Positions 33,798-43,486 of a stretch of DNA of 64,000 nucleotides are shown here, piece by piece. Position 1 is the stretch's first letter; every line of letters starts with the position of its first letter. Below the pieces are notes generated by a model that was not told where the DNA came from, made no database searches, and saw only the letters and a program-made list of their open reading frames with translations. This DNA is from an uncultured Bacteroidales bacterium (lineage in GTDB: Bacteria > Bacteroidota > Bacteroidia > Bacteroidales > P3). The position numbers and the translations under genes were made by a program. The DNA is taken from NCBI GenBank assembly GCA_937886715.1, contig CAKZZD010000009.1:124001-188000 (forward strand), read 5' to 3'.

Positions 33798-35711
33798 TTA
33801 TAAACAATTCCAATAGCGCAGCAAAATGGCCACGTCGGTACCTGCACGCCGGTGGCGCATATAGCGCAGCATGAGGCGCGAGGCCAGTGCGGCATCGGCA
33901 TTCGGCACGATGGCCGAGGGGAGGAACACGCCAGCCTTTCCTGTGTAGCCCACCCATGTGAGCCGGCCGGTGAGCACCCGCCAGCAGTCGGAGAAAAACC
34001 GACGCTTGTCCTTCTGGAACCAGACGAGGATGGGGGAGAGCAAGAGCGCCAGCAGACTGGTGGCAATGTCGAACAGGCGTTTGGCACGCTGGCCCGACGG
34101 GGTGAGGATCGTGTCGAGGTCGTCGAGATAGGCGTCGTCGGGACTCATGATGCTGTTGCTGCCGATGATAAAGTCGCCTTCAGCCGGGGCTATTTTGTAT
34201 TCTACGCCGGCGGTATGGTTCTGAGTCATGTATTCGATGATCGACTGCAGGTCGACGTCCGATGCGCAAAAGACCACCTCTTCGATACGGTCGATGCGTA
34301 CCCGCTCGGCGAGCCGGTGCAGGTCAGTATCGGAGAACGTGGCCACTTTCCCGGTGGGCATTCCTAGCGAGGCATACAGCTGTTCCACCCTCCGGCATTC
34401 CTCCTGGCTGCCCACCACGAGCGTCCGGGTGCCTTCTTTCTTGCTGTAGCCGGGCACTTTGAGCCATCCCAGCACCTGGCGGATGGCCAGCGTCGACAGC
34501 AGCGTCCACAGGCTGCCGCTCAGCAGCAGCATGCGCGAATAGCGCTGCTGCTCGTCAAGCAGCGAATAGAATGCCAGCAGCAGCACCATGCCGATCAGCA
34601 GCATGCCTTTCACGATGCGTCCTTTGCGCAGGGGCTTGTCGTAGCCGCCGCTCAGCCAGCTGCAGCACATCAGCACAAGAATGTAGATCGGGATAATGAT
34701 ACGGGTGTATTCAGCAGGATAGTAGTTGATATTGTCGGCCCAATAGCGAGCCCACAGTCCTTTCAGCGCCACAAAGCCACCGTAGGCTGCCAGAAAGTCG
34801 GCCACCGGCAGCGCCAGCCGCCTGGCGATGCGCCCTGTCCATGCCAACGTGGCCCGCAGCCAGATAGCCACCCGCAGCAGCCCGCTGTAGAGCCGCGCTC
34901 CGCCGCCGGTGAAGTAGCGCTTCACAAAAATCGACATCGCATTGTAGAAGGTGTACACGTAGTTCATCGACCCCTTCTTGGTGCTCTCGCCCTTGTAATG
35001 GATGATGTGGGTGGTGGGCAGGTACACATTTTTGTAGCCCGCCATGTGGATGCGCCACGAGAAGTCGATATCTTCGCCATACATGAAGTAGCTCTCATCG
35101 AGGCCGCCGATTTTGTCGTACACCTCGCGGCTGAACATCAGGAATGCGCCCGGCATGATCTCTATCTCGTTGATCTCGTCGTCCGGCAGGTGTCCCATGT
35201 AGTAGGCCGCCACTCTGCGCGAATGGGGGAACAGCCTTGTCAGCCCCATCATCTTGAAGAATGCCGCCTCCGGCGTGGGGAAACCCCTTTTGCTCTCTTT
35301 CAGGTAGCGCCCCTGTCCGTCCACCATCTTCACGCAGCATCCGCCCACGTCGGGGTGCTGCCGCATATAGTCGGCGCATTTCACCAGCGTGTCGCTCTCC
35401 ACCAGCGTGTCGGGGTTGAGCAGCAGGATCAGCTCCCCGTCGACGGCCTCTTGCGCCGTCAGCTGTTCAAGCGCCTGGTTGTTGGCCTTCGCGAAGCCCA
35501 CATTCTCGTGGTTCTCGATCAGGTGCACCTCGCCGAATTCGCTCCGCACCATCTCCTGCGATCCGTCCACCGAATCGTTGTCCACCACCCATACCTCCAG
35601 CTCCAGACTCTCGCCGTCGGCAAGCCTCCGGTCGGATTGCATCACCGACGCCAGGCACTGTTTCAGGAAGTACTTGACGTTATAGTTGACTATGACTATC
35701 GACAGCTTCAA
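33798..35711 (-). CDS. GT2 glycosyltransferase fused to membrane/sugar-transferase-like region
   Basis: 637 residues. Residues 1-260 are a WbbL-like GT2 (KLSIVIVNYNVKYFLKQCL, LLLNPDTLVESD, then FMYGEDIDFSWRIHMAGYKN). From about 300 to 430 hydrophobic segments suggest several membrane spans. The last 200 residues have a nucleotide-binding-like stretch (RTLVVGSQEECRRVEQLY) and a region resembling the sugar-transferase end of WbaP-type enzymes (RLFDIATSLLALLLSPILVWFQ), without an obvious full catalytic site. A bifunctional envelope glycan enzyme is inferred. It starts 24 nt after topA. Confidence 0.85.
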   Translation of the reverse strand: MKLSIVIVNYNVKYFLKQCLASVMQSDRRLADGESLELEVWVVDNDSVDGSQEMVRSEFGEVHLIENHENVGFAKANNQALEQLTAQEAVDGELILLLNPDTLVESDTLVKCADYMRQHPDVGGCCVKMVDGQGRYLKESKRGFPTPEAAFFKMMGLTRLFPHSRRVAAYYMGHLPDDEINEIEIMPGAFLMFSREVYDKIGGLDESYFMYGEDIDFSWRIHMAGYKNVYLPTTHIIHYKGESTKKGSMNYVYTFYNAMSIFVKRYFTGGGARLYSGLLRVAIWLRATLAWTGRIARRLALPVADFLAAYGGFVALKGLWARYWADNINYYPAEYTRIIIPIYILVLMCCSWLSGGYDKPLRKGRIVKGMLLIGMVLLLAFYSLLDEQQRYSRMLLLSGSLWTLLSTLAIRQVLGWLKVPGYSKKEGTRTLVVGSQEECRRVEQLYASLGMPTGKVATFSDTDLHRLAERVRIDRIEEVVFCASDVDLQSIIEYMTQNHTAGVEYKIAPAEGDFIIGSNSIMSPDDAYLDDLDTILTPSGQRAKRLFDIATSLLALLLSPILVWFQKDKRRFFSDCWRVLTGRLTWVGYTGKAGVFLPSAIVPNADAALASRLMLRYMRHRRAGTDVAILLRYWNCL

Positions 35712-35735
35712 CGGTCATCCGGTTTGGGTTGCACT

Positions 35736-38066
35736 TCAGCTCTTGCGGCGTTTCTTCGATTTCTGCAGCAGCGCCTTTGCGTCGTCTACCGTCAGCTTCA
35801 GCGGGTCGGCGTCTTTCGGCAGGCGGAAGTTCTCGCCCCGGTAGGTCAGGTAGGGGCCGAAACGTCCGATGTTCGACACCACCGGCTCGCCGTCCAGTTC
35901 GCCTATCTGGTGGGGATAGATTTTTTTCAGCGCCTCTTTCTCTTCTTCGCTGCTGCGTTTCACGCGGATGATCTCTATCGCTCGCTCGAGGGTCACTTCA
36001 TACGGGTCGTCGTTCTTGCCCAGCGAGTAGAAACGCCCGTTGTGGCGCACATAGGGTCCGAATTTGCCGATGCTCACCGTCACCTCGCCATCTTCGAAGC
36101 TTCCCAGCGTACGGGGCAGCGCAAACAGGCTCAGCGCCTCTTCCAGCGTGATGGTGTCGATGCTCTGGCCTTTCTTCATGCTCGCAAAGCGCGGCTTCTC
36201 GTCGGTGTTCGTCTCGCCCACCTGCACCAGCGTACCGTAGCGGCCTATCTTCGCATACACGTTCTTGCCGCTCACCGGATCCACTCCCAGCAGCCGCCCG
36301 CCGTTGGTGCGCTGGCTCGTCTGCTGCGTCTGACGGATGTTTTTGTGGAACGGCACATAGAATTTGTCGATCACCTTGCGCCATTCTTTCTTCCCAGCGG
36401 CTATCTCGTCGAAGTCTTTCTCCACCGTCGCCGTGAAGTTGTAGTCCAGGATGTTCTCGAAGTGGTCCATCAGGAATGTGTTGACCACGCATCCGATGTC
36501 GGTGGGGAACAGTTTGCCTTTTTCGGCATAGCCTTTCTCCATCCTCTTGCTCACCGTCACCTCTCCATCTTTCATCTGCACCACGCTGCATTCGCGGCTC
36601 TCGCCTTCGCGGTCTTCTTTGATGATGTATTCCCGCTTCAGGATCGTGCTGATCGTTGGCGCATAGGTCGACGGGCGTCCGATGCCCAGGTCTTCCAGTT
36701 TTTTCACCAGGCTGGCTTCCGAATAGCGCGGCGGATGCTGGGTGTAGTGTTCGGCAGCTTCACAGTTCACCATCGTCAGCAGCGTGCCCTCCGGCAGGCG
36801 CGGCAGCACTTTCACGCCGTTCTCCGGGCGCTCGTCGTCGGTCGACTCGTAGTACACTTTCAGGAATCCGTCGAATTTCACCTGCTCGCCGCTGCAGCCG
36901 AAGTGCAGCTGGCGCGGCTTGCCGTCGTCCGTGATTGCGATCTCAATTTCTGTCTTCTCTATCTCGGCGTCGGTCATCTGGCTGGCCACCGTGCGGCGCC
37001 AGATCAACTCATACAGTTTCCGTTGTGCACTCTCGGCGTTCACGCTGCGCGCTTTCATGTCGGTCGGGCGGATGGCTTCGTGGGCCTCCTGTGCACCCTT
37101 AGTCTTGGTCTGGTAGCGGCGTGTCTTGACGTATTCTTCGCCATATTCGGCCACGATCTCGTCTTTGGCCATCTTCAGCGCCAGGTCGCTCAGGTTCACG
37201 CTGTCCGTACGCATGTAGGTAATGTATCCGCTCTCGTACAGCTGTTGGGCCACTTGCATCGTGCGTGCCACGCTGAAGCCCAGCTTGCGGCTCGCCTCCT
37301 GCTGCAGCGTCGATGTGGTGAACGGCGGCGCTGGAACACGCTTGCCAGGCTTCGTCTCGATGCGGCTGATTTTGAACCCCGCGCCTGTCAGGCTCCGCAG
37401 GAAGGCCTCGGCCTCCTCCACGGTGTCGAAATGGCTGCTCAGCTCCGCGCTGAGCATCTTCTGGCTTTCCAGCGGGTGAAACTGCGCCGTCACACGGAAA
37501 TAGGCTTTGCTCTCGAAGGCCTTGATCTCGTCCTCGCGCTCTACGATCAGCCTCACCGCCACGCTCTGCACGCGGCCCGCACTCAGCGCCGGCTTGATCT
37601 TGCTCCACAGGATCGGGCTGATCTCGTAGCCCACCAGGCGGTCAAGCACGCGGCGCGCCTGTTGCGCGTCCACAAGGTTCATGTCGATCTGCCGCGGATG
37701 CTCGATGGCGTTCAGGATGGCGGTCTTCGTGATCTCGTTGAACACGATGCGCTGCGTCCGCTTCGGGTCCAGCTTCAGCGTCTCCTGCAGGTGCCACGCG
37801 ATGGCCTCTCCCTCGCGGTCCTCATCAGATGCCAGCCACACCTTCTCCGCACCCTTCACAGCCTTCTGCAGCTCCGACACCAGCGAGCGTTTGTCGTCGC
37901 TCACCAGATATTGTGGCTCGTAGTCGTTGTCCACATCTATGCTCATCTCCTTCTTCGCCAGGTCACGGATATGTCCATAGCTCGACATCACCGTGTAATC
38001 CTTGCCCAGAAATTTCTCGATCGTCTTCGCCTTCGCTGGCGACTCGACAATTACTAGATTCTTCAT
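35736..38066 (-). CDS. topA: DNA topoisomerase I
   Basis: 776 residues. Toprim domain at the start (LVIVESPAKAKTIEKFLG, and acidic LASDEDREGEAIAWHLQ), catalytic Tyr in YITYMRTDS, and three C-terminal beta-stranded topo repeats (KIGRYGTLVQVG, GKFGPYVRHNGRFYSLG, GRFGPYLTYRGENFRLP). No Cys4 zinc finger is visible in the tail, as is usual in Bacteroidota. It relaxes negative supercoils by single-strand cleavage. It is first in the topA-GT2-barrel-coaD-recG-GNAT-mltG run. Confidence 0.97.
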   Translation of the reverse strand: MKNLVIVESPAKAKTIEKFLGKDYTVMSSYGHIRDLAKKEMSIDVDNDYEPQYLVSDDKRSLVSELQKAVKGAEKVWLASDEDREGEAIAWHLQETLKLDPKRTQRIVFNEITKTAILNAIEHPRQIDMNLVDAQQARRVLDRLVGYEISPILWSKIKPALSAGRVQSVAVRLIVEREDEIKAFESKAYFRVTAQFHPLESQKMLSAELSSHFDTVEEAEAFLRSLTGAGFKISRIETKPGKRVPAPPFTTSTLQQEASRKLGFSVARTMQVAQQLYESGYITYMRTDSVNLSDLALKMAKDEIVAEYGEEYVKTRRYQTKTKGAQEAHEAIRPTDMKARSVNAESAQRKLYELIWRRTVASQMTDAEIEKTEIEIAITDDGKPRQLHFGCSGEQVKFDGFLKVYYESTDDERPENGVKVLPRLPEGTLLTMVNCEAAEHYTQHPPRYSEASLVKKLEDLGIGRPSTYAPTISTILKREYIIKEDREGESRECSVVQMKDGEVTVSKRMEKGYAEKGKLFPTDIGCVVNTFLMDHFENILDYNFTATVEKDFDEIAAGKKEWRKVIDKFYVPFHKNIRQTQQTSQRTNGGRLLGVDPVSGKNVYAKIGRYGTLVQVGETNTDEKPRFASMKKGQSIDTITLEEALSLFALPRTLGSFEDGEVTVSIGKFGPYVRHNGRFYSLGKNDDPYEVTLERAIEIIRVKRSSEEEKEALKKIYPHQIGELDGEPVVSNIGRFGPYLTYRGENFRLPKDADPLKLTVDDAKALLQKSKKRRKS

Positions 38067-38617
38067 ATCTTAATATCTTAATATATCTTCTTCTTCTTTT
38101 CTACTGTCCTCACGCTCCGCATCCCTTGCGCCGTCGGTCCGCACCAAACCCGTATCCCCGCATCCATTCCTCTTCCTCCGGCAGCCGTCGGCACCCGGGC
38201 CTTTCCTCATCCGCTTTCGTCGTAATGGTGTAACGTATATATAAATCATTTATTGCACAGCATCCTTTTTTTTTCTTTTCTGAGTTTTTCCCCCTCTCCC
38301 GCGGCTCCACAGCCGCCTGCCTCTGTCACATGTTCGTCCATTTGCAATAGCCTATTTCTCAATACCATAGCCTTACCAACTCCTACCCAACTCCTATTAT
38401 CGTAGGACTTGGGTAGGAGTTGGTAAGGCTATGGTAGGTGGAAACCAGGCAGTTGCGGCGATGGTGGGGTCAGGTGGAATCGCTGGCGAGAGGGAGATGC
38501 TCGTATGGGGACAACAAGGGGAGTGGGAGAGGGACGGCGCTGTTGATAACTTTTTGGGCATGCAATACTAAAAGCACGCGCGCGACGTTAATAAAAAAGA
38601 AATTATTGTACGAAAAG
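38067..38617. other. Large intergenic region between topA and nadE
   Basis: 551 nt without a credible gene. It separates divergent genes. It holds the family B hairpin (38363-38436), a T-rich tract around 38269-38290, and a G-rich stretch (38437-38545) before the nadE start. I see no convincing TAnnTTTG promoter on either strand. A frame open upstream of the nadE ATG across this region has no homology and is rejected. Confidence 0.6.
38363..38436. repeat. Family B hairpin (2 x 11-bp unit arms)
   Basis: A 34-bp stem with one mismatch (38363-38396 pairs with 38403-38436) and a 6-nt loop. The core of each arm is two tandem 11-mers: CCAACTCCTAC (38376-38386) and CCAACTCCTAT (38387-38397), answered by GTAGGACTTGG (38402-38412) and GTAGGAGTTGG (38413-38423), flanked by TACCATAGCCTTA and its complement. 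The sequence is unrelated to family A, but the four-unit 11-bp design is the same. No T-run follows. Confidence 0.9.
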
Positions 38618-40177
38618 ATGAATATTCATATTGTTCAACATGACGCCCGGAGTCTCAACCCGGAAGAGAATCTGCAGTGGATTCTGCAGGAGCTGGAGTC
38701 GCAGTCGTCGCACGAGGCTCTGCTCACCGTTTTCCCCGCCTGCACCCTCTGCGGCGACCCTGTCTTCAGTGCTGTGGCTTACACCGACCTCCAGAAGCGT
38801 GCCCAATCCGCCCTGCAGACCTTGGTCGACGCCTCGGAGCACCGCGCCTTTATCATTGGCATGCCGTTGCAAATCCAGGACAAGGGGCTCTGCAATGCCC
38901 TTGTCTTTGTGCAAAACGGGGCTATCCGTGGGGTGGTGACGAAGAAATACCTCTCGCCCAATGAGCAGAAATATTTCGTCAGGGGCGAAGGTGTGCAGCT
39001 GATCGAATTCCACGACCAGCGCATTGCCATCGGTTTCTATGAGGATCTCAAGGAGCTGGGCAAGGGCTACCTGGAACAGCCCGACGTGGTGGTGTGCTGC
39101 GGATGCAATGTGTTTGACTACCAGAAGCCTTACCGCACGCGCTACCGCATGCGCAAGATTGTGGAGAACCTCAACGCTTCGCTGGTTTATGCCAACCGCA
39201 TTGGCGGCGAGGGCAGCTACCTGTATGCCGGAGGCTCGCTGGCGATGAACGCTGTGGGCAGTGTGCTGGCGCAGTTGCCCTATTTCGAGGAATCGTGCGC
39301 CACCGTTGATATGCAGCTGATGCACACTGTGGTCGAGGACGAGAAGCCTGAGGCCGTGGAACTTGTCTACAAGGCCTTGGTGATGGGTCTGCGCGACTAT
39401 TTTCGCAAGAATGGCTTGCAGCGTGCCGTGCTGGGATTGAGCGGCGGTATCGACTCGGCACTGGTGTGCGTGCTGGCCGCCGATGCTCTCGGGGCGGAGA
39501 ATGTGCATGGATTGCTGATGCCCAGCCAGTATAGCACCGACCACTCGGTGCGCGACGCCGAGGACCTGGCCCATAATCTTGGCGTGGCCTACGACATTGT
39601 ACCCATACGCCCCGTGTTCGACCAGCTGCGCGAGTCGATGCGCCCCGTGTTCGGCAATCTGGCTGAGGATGTCACCGAGGAAAACATGCAGGCCCGCATT
39701 CGCGGCACCATGGTGATGAGCTATGCCAACAAGTTCGGTGCACTGGCCCTGAACACGACGAACCGGTCGGAGGCTGCCATGGGCTACGGCACGCTGTATG
39801 GCGACAGCTGCGGAAGCCTGAGTGTGATTGGCGACCTGTACAAGACCGAGGTGTACCAGCTGAGCGAGTGGATCAACCGCGACACTATACGAATCCCGCA
39901 GAACACCATCGACAAGGCACCGTCGGCCGAGCTGCGTCCCGGACAGAAGGACAGCGATTCGTTGCCCGACTACGACACGCTGGACGGCATCCTGAACCTT
40001 TACCTCGACGAGGTGATGTGCGAGGACGAAATTGTGGAGGAAGGCTACGACCGCGAGCTGGTGAAGCAAGTGATTCGCAAGGTGCGCAACAACGAATGGA
40101 AGCGCCTGCAGTTTGCCCCGCAGCTCAAGGTGAGCCCGATGAGTTTTGGCCTGGATCGCCGCTGGCCCATCAGCTGA
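38618..40177 (+). CDS. nadE: NAD+ synthetase with degenerate glutaminase domain
   Basis: 519 residues from the ATG at 38618 (MNIHIVQHDARSL). The C-terminal synthetase domain is complete: SGGIDS (275-280), ARIRGTMVMSYANK, and NTTNRSEAAMGYGTLYGD with GDLYKTEVYQL. It adenylates nicotinate adenine dinucleotide and amidates it to NAD. The N-terminal domain has the nitrilase fold, but its triad is broken: the Glu of the FPE motif is Ala (FPA, residue 41), and the Cys of the ICED motif is Tyr (GFYEDL, residue 141); only the Lys (109/110) remains. It therefore probably uses free ammonia. The helicase gene follows after 10 nt. Confidence 0.93.
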   Translation: MNIHIVQHDARSLNPEENLQWILQELESQSSHEALLTVFPACTLCGDPVFSAVAYTDLQKRAQSALQTLVDASEHRAFIIGMPLQIQDKGLCNALVFVQNGAIRGVVTKKYLSPNEQKYFVRGEGVQLIEFHDQRIAIGFYEDLKELGKGYLEQPDVVVCCGCNVFDYQKPYRTRYRMRKIVENLNASLVYANRIGGEGSYLYAGGSLAMNAVGSVLAQLPYFEESCATVDMQLMHTVVEDEKPEAVELVYKALVMGLRDYFRKNGLQRAVLGLSGGIDSALVCVLAADALGAENVHGLLMPSQYSTDHSVRDAEDLAHNLGVAYDIVPIRPVFDQLRESMRPVFGNLAEDVTEENMQARIRGTMVMSYANKFGALALNTTNRSEAAMGYGTLYGDSCGSLSVIGDLYKTEVYQLSEWINRDTIRIPQNTIDKAPSAELRPGQKDSDSLPDYDTLDGILNLYLDEVMCEDEIVEEGYDRELVKQVIRKVRNNEWKRLQFAPQLKVSPMSFGLDRRWPIS

Positions 40178-40187
40178 CATTCCCGCT

Positions 40188-42296
40188 ATGGACAATCCCC
40201 GCTTGGATCTGGCCCGCCGCTATGTCGAGCAGACGGGTGTGTCGATGTTTCTCACCGGTAAGGCCGGCACGGGAAAGACCACTTTTTTGCGCGACATGGA
40301 TGCTCATGTGGGCAAGCGCCACGTCGTGCTGGCTCCCACCGGCGTGGCGGCCGTCAATGCCGGCGGCGTCACTATACACAGCTTCTTCCAGCTGCCCTTC
40401 GACCCCTATCTGCCCGAGGTGAAGGAGTTGGTCACCGAATACCAGATGCCCGACAAACACAAGTCGCTCAGTAAGAGCAAAATCAATATCATACGCACAC
40501 TCGAACTGCTGATCATCGACGAAATCTCGATGGTGCGTGCCGACCTGCTTGATGCCGTCGACGCCACGTTGCGCCGCTATCGCCGCAGCCACCTGCCGTT
40601 CGGCGGAGTGCAGCTGCTGATGATAGGCGACGTGCACCAGTTGTCGCCCGTGGTGACAGAGAAAGAGCGACCCTATATGGAGCAGGTCTACCCCTCACCG
40701 TTTTTCTTCCACAGCAAGGCGCTGCAGCAGCTGAATTATGTCACTATCGAATTGGACACTGTCTACCGACAGCAGGATGCGCGATTTGTGGAGTTGCTCA
40801 ACCATGTGCGTGATAATAGGATTGACGCGCGCACGATAGAAATCCTCAACCGCCAAGTGCGGCCCCCTTCGGACGAGGCCATCACCCTGACCACCCACAA
40901 CCGCCAGGCTCAGGCCATCAACAGTCGCCACATGGACGAACTCACCGGCCCTTGCCGTGTGTTCAAGGCTGAGGTGACCGGCAACTTCAGCGAAGGGGCA
41001 ATGCCTGTCGACCGGGAACTGGAATTGAAAGTGGGCGAGCGGGTGATGTTTGTGAAAAACGACAGCTCAGGCCAGCACCGCTACTACAACGGGAAACTGG
41101 CCACGGTGACGGATTTCGTGCAAGCCGACGGTCAGGACCGTGTGGAGACGATCGACGACGAGGGGGATGTGGTTTTCGTGGGTCGCGAGCAGTGGGAGGC
41201 CGTGAAATATTCGCTCGACCACGACAACAAGATTGTGCAGGAGGTGGATGGCACCTTCAGCCAGTTTCCGCTTAAGGCGGCGTGGGCCGTCACCATCCAC
41301 AAGGCGCAAGGCCTCACTTTCGACCGCGTGAATATAGATGCGGCCGACGCCTTTGCCTTCGGCCAGGTGTATGTGGCGCTGAGCCGCTGCCGCTCGCTGG
41401 AGGGTCTGGTACTCACCTCACCGCTGCGGCCCGAGGTGGTCTTCTCCGATGCCGACGTGTCGCGCTTCATTGCCTCGCAGCCCACCTACGAGCAGGTGGA
41501 CGAGGCTGCCTCGCTGTATGAGCGGCAGTACCATATGGAGCAATTGTGCTCGCTGTTCGACATGGATGCCGTGGTGCACGATGCATCGCGATTGACGGAG
41601 AGTTATATGCGTCTGCGCAGCCTGTATCCCGACAAGGTTGATCAAGTGAGACGGATGGCTGACCAATTGGTGGACCTTGGCGGAGTGGGGGAGCGGTTCC
41701 GACACCAGCTGATGTCGATCGATGCGGGTCGTATCGAAGAGCGGACGGCTAAGGGTGCGGAATATTTTGCCGCACAGCTTGGTCCGATGGCGGTCCTGCT
41801 GCCCGAACTGCTGGATGTGGAAATCGACAATAAGGAAAACCGCAAGCTTGTGAAAGAGAGTGGTGAGCGGCTGTCGGAATCGTTGGGGATGAAGGTGGCA
41901 TGTTTGAGTGCCGTATGCCGTGAAGGTTTCAGCGTGGCCACGCTGCAAAAGGCCCGCACCGACTATCTGCTTGCCGACAACAAACAGCCTTCCCGCAAAG
42001 GAAGAGGCGGCAGCACCAAAGCGCCGAAGGAAACCGCCACCGACGACACGCACGCTCCGCTGGTGGAAATGATACGCCAATGGCGCAGCGCTAAGGCCGA
42101 CGAGGAACATCTGCCGGCCTATGTGGTGCTCCAGCAGAAGGCCTTGATGGCCATAGCCTCGAACCTCCCGACCACGCCGGCAGAACTGAAACGGCAACTC
42201 GGCGTGGGACCCAAGACGGTGGAGCGCTACGGCAAAGAGCTGCTCGATATCGTCAACAACTATATTGAATATTACGGCATCACCAAAAAAAGATAA
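40188..42296 (+). CDS. PIF1-like/AAA helicase with C-terminal HRDC domain
   Basis: 702 residues from the ATG at 40188; upstream codons overlap nadE. Walker A GKAGTGKT (24-31), Walker B LLIIDEISM (about 105-113), GDVHQLSPVV, ELDTVYRQQD, and near the end of the core AVTIHKAQGLTF and YVALSRCRSLEGLVL, the PIF1/RecD-like set. The last 80 residues (ALMAIASNLPTTPAELKRQLGVGP) are HRDC-like, a nucleic-acid-binding module of RecQ-type helicases. This superfamily 1 5'-3' helicase type is common in Bacteroidota. The nucleoid protein gene starts 5 nt after its stop. Confidence 0.92.
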   Translation: MDNPRLDLARRYVEQTGVSMFLTGKAGTGKTTFLRDMDAHVGKRHVVLAPTGVAAVNAGGVTIHSFFQLPFDPYLPEVKELVTEYQMPDKHKSLSKSKINIIRTLELLIIDEISMVRADLLDAVDATLRRYRRSHLPFGGVQLLMIGDVHQLSPVVTEKERPYMEQVYPSPFFFHSKALQQLNYVTIELDTVYRQQDARFVELLNHVRDNRIDARTIEILNRQVRPPSDEAITLTTHNRQAQAINSRHMDELTGPCRVFKAEVTGNFSEGAMPVDRELELKVGERVMFVKNDSSGQHRYYNGKLATVTDFVQADGQDRVETIDDEGDVVFVGREQWEAVKYSLDHDNKIVQEVDGTFSQFPLKAAWAVTIHKAQGLTFDRVNIDAADAFAFGQVYVALSRCRSLEGLVLTSPLRPEVVFSDADVSRFIASQPTYEQVDEAASLYERQYHMEQLCSLFDMDAVVHDASRLTESYMRLRSLYPDKVDQVRRMADQLVDLGGVGERFRHQLMSIDAGRIEERTAKGAEYFAAQLGPMAVLLPELLDVEIDNKENRKLVKESGERLSESLGMKVACLSAVCREGFSVATLQKARTDYLLADNKQPSRKGRGGSTKAPKETATDDTHAPLVEMIRQWRSAKADEEHLPAYVVLQQKALMAIASNLPTTPAELKRQLGVGPKTVERYGKELLDIVNNYIEYYGITKKR

Positions 42297-42301
42297 CGAC
42301 T

Positions 42302-43345
42302 ATGCCTGTTTTCGAAGACAATGCCATTGCCGCATTGGCCATACATCACGTCGGCAACAAAGCGGTCATGGAACCGTTGGTGCGCAGCAACGGACCGACC
42401 CCTCTGGGCGAGGCCCTCTCCACATCGCTGCTGCAGTATTTCATCGAACCGTTCAAGGTGCGGGAATACTATCATCTGTATCATCCCGACGGACTGGATC
42501 ACAACGAGGTGTACCGCCTGGCGGAGGCACTCTTTGACGACCCCGAGTCGCTCTATGACGTGTCGCTGCAGTTGGCACAGGTGCTCTACGATGCCTGCAC
42601 GCATCCCAACATCAAGGGCGGCGACCTGTTTGTGGCCTATTTCCGCGAATGCCAATTCGAAGGCCAGGCAATGGACGCCATCGGCCTGTTCAAAGCCGAG
42701 ACACAGTCGGAATTCCTGAAGGTGAACCACGATGCCGACTGCCGGTTCTCTCTGGACGCCGACCGCGGCATCGACATGCACAAGCTGGACAAAGGCGCCA
42801 TCATCTTCCATACCGAAGACGACCGTGGATATGTGGTCAGTGTGGTCGACAATGCCGGTCGCGGCAGCGATGCCGCTTATTGGCGCGACCAGTTTCTTGG
42901 ACTGCTGCAGCGCCAGGACGAATTCTACAACACCCATGCCGAGTTGGCAGCCTACAAGAAATTCATCACCGACGAACTGCCACAGCAATTCGATGGGGTT
43001 AGTCGTGCCGACCAGGCAGATCTGCTGGGCAAAAGCGTCGACTTTTTCAAACAAAACGACCGGTTCGACCTTGACACTTTCTCTGACGAGGTGATCCGGC
43101 AGCCCGAAGTGATCGAATCGTTCAAGCAATACCGGCAGCAGTACCAGCAGGACAACCAGGTGGAACTGAGCGACGAATTCGCCATCAGCGACGAGGCGGT
43201 GAAAAAACAGGCCCGCGTGATGCGCAGCGTCATCAAACTGGACAAGAATTTCCATATCTATGTCCACGGCAACCGCCAGATGATCGAACAAGGGGAGGAC
43301 GAGAAGGGAAAATACTATAAAGTGTACTACAAAGAAGAGTCGTAA
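42302..43345 (+). CDS. Nucleoid-associated protein, NdpA/YejK-like
   Basis: 347 residues. It matches the 37-kDa nucleoid-associated family: IAALAIHHVGNKA at the start, PLGEALSTSLLQYFIEPF, DNAGRGSDAAYWRDQFLGL, and a C-terminal LDKNFHIYVHG motif. The family binds DNA and associates with the bacterial nucleoid; its precise role is unclear. It is 5 nt downstream of the helicase gene, so nadE, helicase and this gene form one run. tRNA-Glu follows from its own promoter. Confidence 0.88.
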   Translation: MPVFEDNAIAALAIHHVGNKAVMEPLVRSNGPTPLGEALSTSLLQYFIEPFKVREYYHLYHPDGLDHNEVYRLAEALFDDPESLYDVSLQLAQVLYDACTHPNIKGGDLFVAYFRECQFEGQAMDAIGLFKAETQSEFLKVNHDADCRFSLDADRGIDMHKLDKGAIIFHTEDDRGYVVSVVDNAGRGSDAAYWRDQFLGLLQRQDEFYNTHAELAAYKKFITDELPQQFDGVSRADQADLLGKSVDFFKQNDRFDLDTFSDEVIRQPEVIESFKQYRQQYQQDNQVELSDEFAISDEAVKKQARVMRSVIKLDKNFHIYVHGNRQMIEQGEDEKGKYYKVYYKEES

Positions 43346-43420
43346 GAAAACACATGGTGGTTCAAACAAGCCGATTTTATATCACATAATCAGCATATTG
43401 CAAAATATTTTAAAAATAAT

Positions 43421-43451
43421 TTTGCCAGAATGAAAAAAGGTTGTACTTTTG
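43421..43451 (+). promoter_or_regulatory. Promoter of tRNA-Glu
   Basis: TTTG (43421-43424), 19-nt spacer, TACTTTTG (43444-43451): a full match to the Bacteroidota -33/-7 consensus, 35 nt before the tRNA. Confidence 0.85.
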
Positions 43452-43486
43452 CAACCGATTTCGAGAGTGAAATCCCTGTTATAAAA

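Noticed and set aside
34998..38057. 1019-codon plus-strand open frame
   Set aside because: It lies antisense over topA and the GT2 fusion, both certain by motifs; long antisense frames arise from the GC-rich codon bias here.
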